Of a stretch of DNA of 64,000 nucleotides, positions 62,941 through 64,000 are shown in pieces. Position 1 is the first letter of the stretch. Each line of letters begins with the position of its first letter. This DNA comes from Pseudomonas piscis. GTDB lineage: Bacteria > Pseudomonadota > Gammaproteobacteria > Pseudomonadales > Pseudomonadaceae. Below the pieces are notes generated by a model. It ran no database searches and was not told the origin of the DNA. It saw only the letters and a list, made by a program, of their open reading frames with translations. A program made the translations under genes and the position numbers. Where the stretch lies: the NCBI RefSeq assembly GCF_009380155.1, contig NZ_WHUV01000003.1:868001-932000 (forward strand). The letters run 5' to 3'.

Positions 62941-63336
62941 TCAATTACAGAACTGCAGGACGTTGGCCCGGCTCTTGTCGCTCGGCGCGGTCTGGTCCTG
63001 CTGCAGCCAGAACTGGCACTTGGGGTTGGACAGGTTGCGCGGGTTGCTACGGGCGTTCTCCAGGGATTGCAGTTCCTCGTTCTTGCGCAGGTTTTCCTGG
63101 TATTGCTCGAACAGGCGGTTGGGCTGTTCGGGGGCGGCCACGGCGGGTTTGCCCAGTTGTTGCACGGCCTGGGCCACCGGCGCCAGTTGCTGGCTGAACA
63201 GAAAGTGCGAGGCCAGCCAGCAGGTCAGGGCGATCGCCAGGAACCCCAGCCACAGGCCCAGGGCGATACTGGCGCTGAGCGCCAGGGCATTGAAGCCGAT
63301 GCGCAATGGGCGGCGGGCGGGCGGACGGTGCGGCAT
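62941..63336 (-). CDS. Small membrane protein, function unknown
   Basis: This 131-residue protein has one or two membrane helices (about 14-48) and a periplasmic helical tail with two Cys ('NPKCQFWLQQ', 'VLQFCN' at the end). No family is recognised. CCAGGAGGCAAAC is a near-perfect ribosome site. It lies directly before the Gre-like gene, two bases separating stop and start, and is divergent from earP. Confidence 0.75.
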   Translation of the reverse strand: MPHRPPARRPLRIGFNALALSASIALGLWLGFLAIALTCWLASHFLFSQQLAPVAQAVQQLGKPAVAAPEQPNRLFEQYQENLRKNEELQSLENARSNPRNLSNPKCQFWLQQDQTAPSDKSRANVLQFCN

Positions 63337-63460
63337 GTTTGCCTCCTGGCGGGCAAGGTTGAACGAGAGCTGATTGTCGCACGAAGATTAATCGAGGTCG
63401 GCTCTTCTGCGCAGGGGCATTTATGCGGACAATCGGCGCCTTTGCCAATCGGGGACAGGA

Positions 63461-64000
63461 ATGAAAGCCTCCTGGGACATTTTTTGCAGCGTGGTCGACA
63501 ACTACGGGGATATCGGCGTGACCTGGCGTCTGGCCCGGCAGTTGGTGGCCGAACATGGTTGTGCCGTGCGCTTGTGGGTCGACGACCTGCGCGCCTTCGA
63601 GCGGATCTGTCCGGAGATCGACATGGACAAGGACCGCCAGCAGCAGGACGGGGTCGAGGTCCGGCATTGGCCGGCCCAGTGGCCAGGTGAAGTCGCGGCC
63701 GATGTGGTGATCGCTGCGTTTGCCTGCCAGTTGCCCCACGCCTATATGGAAGCCATGGCCGATCGTGAACGGACGCCCTTGTGGTTGAACCTGGATTACC
63801 TGAGCGCCGAGGACTGGGTCGGGGGCTGCCACGGCCTGCCCTCGGTGAAGTTTCGTGGTGTGCAGAAGTACTTCTTCTTCCCGGGATTCCAGGCGCAGAC
63901 CGGCGGGTTGCTGCGCGAGAGCGGCCTGCTGGAGCGACGCCGGGCGTTCCAGGCTGACCTCGAGGCCCAGGCGGCATTCCTTCGCCAGCTTGGGGTGGTG
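63461..64000 (+). CDS. earP: EarP, EF-P arginine rhamnosyltransferase (3' end outside window)
   Basis: 180 N-terminal residues are visible. 'MKASWDIFCSVVDNYGDIGV' carries the paired Asp (D13, D17) of the EarP catalytic site. Then come 'WRLARQLVAEHG', 'VRLWVDDLRAF' and 'VKFRGVQKYFFFPGF'. EarP uses dTDP-L-rhamnose to modify Arg32 of elongation factor P and relieves stalling at proline runs in Pseudomonas. efp normally follows, beyond the window end. GGGGACAGG precedes the ATG. Confidence 0.93.
   Translation, partial: MKASWDIFCSVVDNYGDIGVTWRLARQLVAEHGCAVRLWVDDLRAFERICPEIDMDKDRQQQDGVEVRHWPAQWPGEVAADVVIAAFACQLPHAYMEAMADRERTPLWLNLDYLSAEDWVGGCHGLPSVKFRGVQKYFFFPGFQAQTGGLLRESGLLERRRAFQADLEAQAAFLRQLGVV

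Overview
The window is a 64 kb piece of a Pseudomonas chromosome, probably from the fluorescens/protegens/chlororaphis side of the genus. Support comes from high GC with strong G/C third-position bias, OprI, the fused TyrA-AroA enzyme, the order gyrA-serC-pheA-hisC-tyrA/aroA-cmk-rpsA-ihfB leading into wbpL/wbpM, the MtaD/MtnA salvage pair, and EarP. A gene matching UndA (1-undecene synthase) residue for residue at its iron ligands also fits. I assign no species. I see no tRNA, rRNA, CRISPR array, insertion sequence or prophage.

Layout. 1-4.2 kb: the end of a membrane GGDEF/EAL protein, undA, and a convergent diguanylate cyclase. 4.5-8.1 kb (minus): mtaD, ubiG, mupP, yciK. 8.2-20.5 kb (plus): mtnA, gyrA, then the supraoperon serC-pheA-hisC-tyrA/aroA-cmk with 1-8 base overlaps, and rpsA behind its own terminator and structured leader. 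20.6-26.3 kb: a small lipoprotein, ihfB, and a strikingly short, AT-richer O-antigen locus (epimerase, WbpL-type initiating transferase, WbpM) ending in a ComEA-like protein. 26.5-31.3 kb: an accessory stretch with an SDR, a TetR regulator, a GntR regulator coupled to an orphan DUF1989 enzyme, DUF2897, and an ethanolamine-type permease without eutBC. 31.6-39.7 kb: the complete kdpFABCDE potassium-uptake locus. 39.7-50.2 kb: patatin-like protein, lipoprotein, CHAD, thioesterase, Mpo1-like protein, chemoreceptor, TatD, MltF-type lytic transglycosylase, DoxX, orphan response regulator, GreB. 50.2-64 kb: an ABC exporter pair divergent from tesA, an L,D-transpeptidase, OprI, GNAT, DAHP synthase, PilZ-like and thioredoxin-like proteins, a ketopantoate-reductase-like protein, a 5'-nucleotidase, a universal stress protein, CysB, a Gre-like factor, a small membrane protein, and the start of earP.

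Most of the window is core genome. Aromatic amino-acid and serine synthesis is organised as one translationally coupled unit feeding from DAHP synthase elsewhere in the window. The parts most worth follow-up are regulatory or accessory: a perfect Anr box at class II spacing before the chemoreceptor, an rpsA leader with GGA-bearing hairpins, a GntR operator ahead of the DUF1989 cassette, the stripped-down O-antigen locus, and undA beside two c-di-GMP genes. I found no clearly undescribed system. The GntR-DUF1989-permease cassette is the best candidate for unassigned biochemistry.
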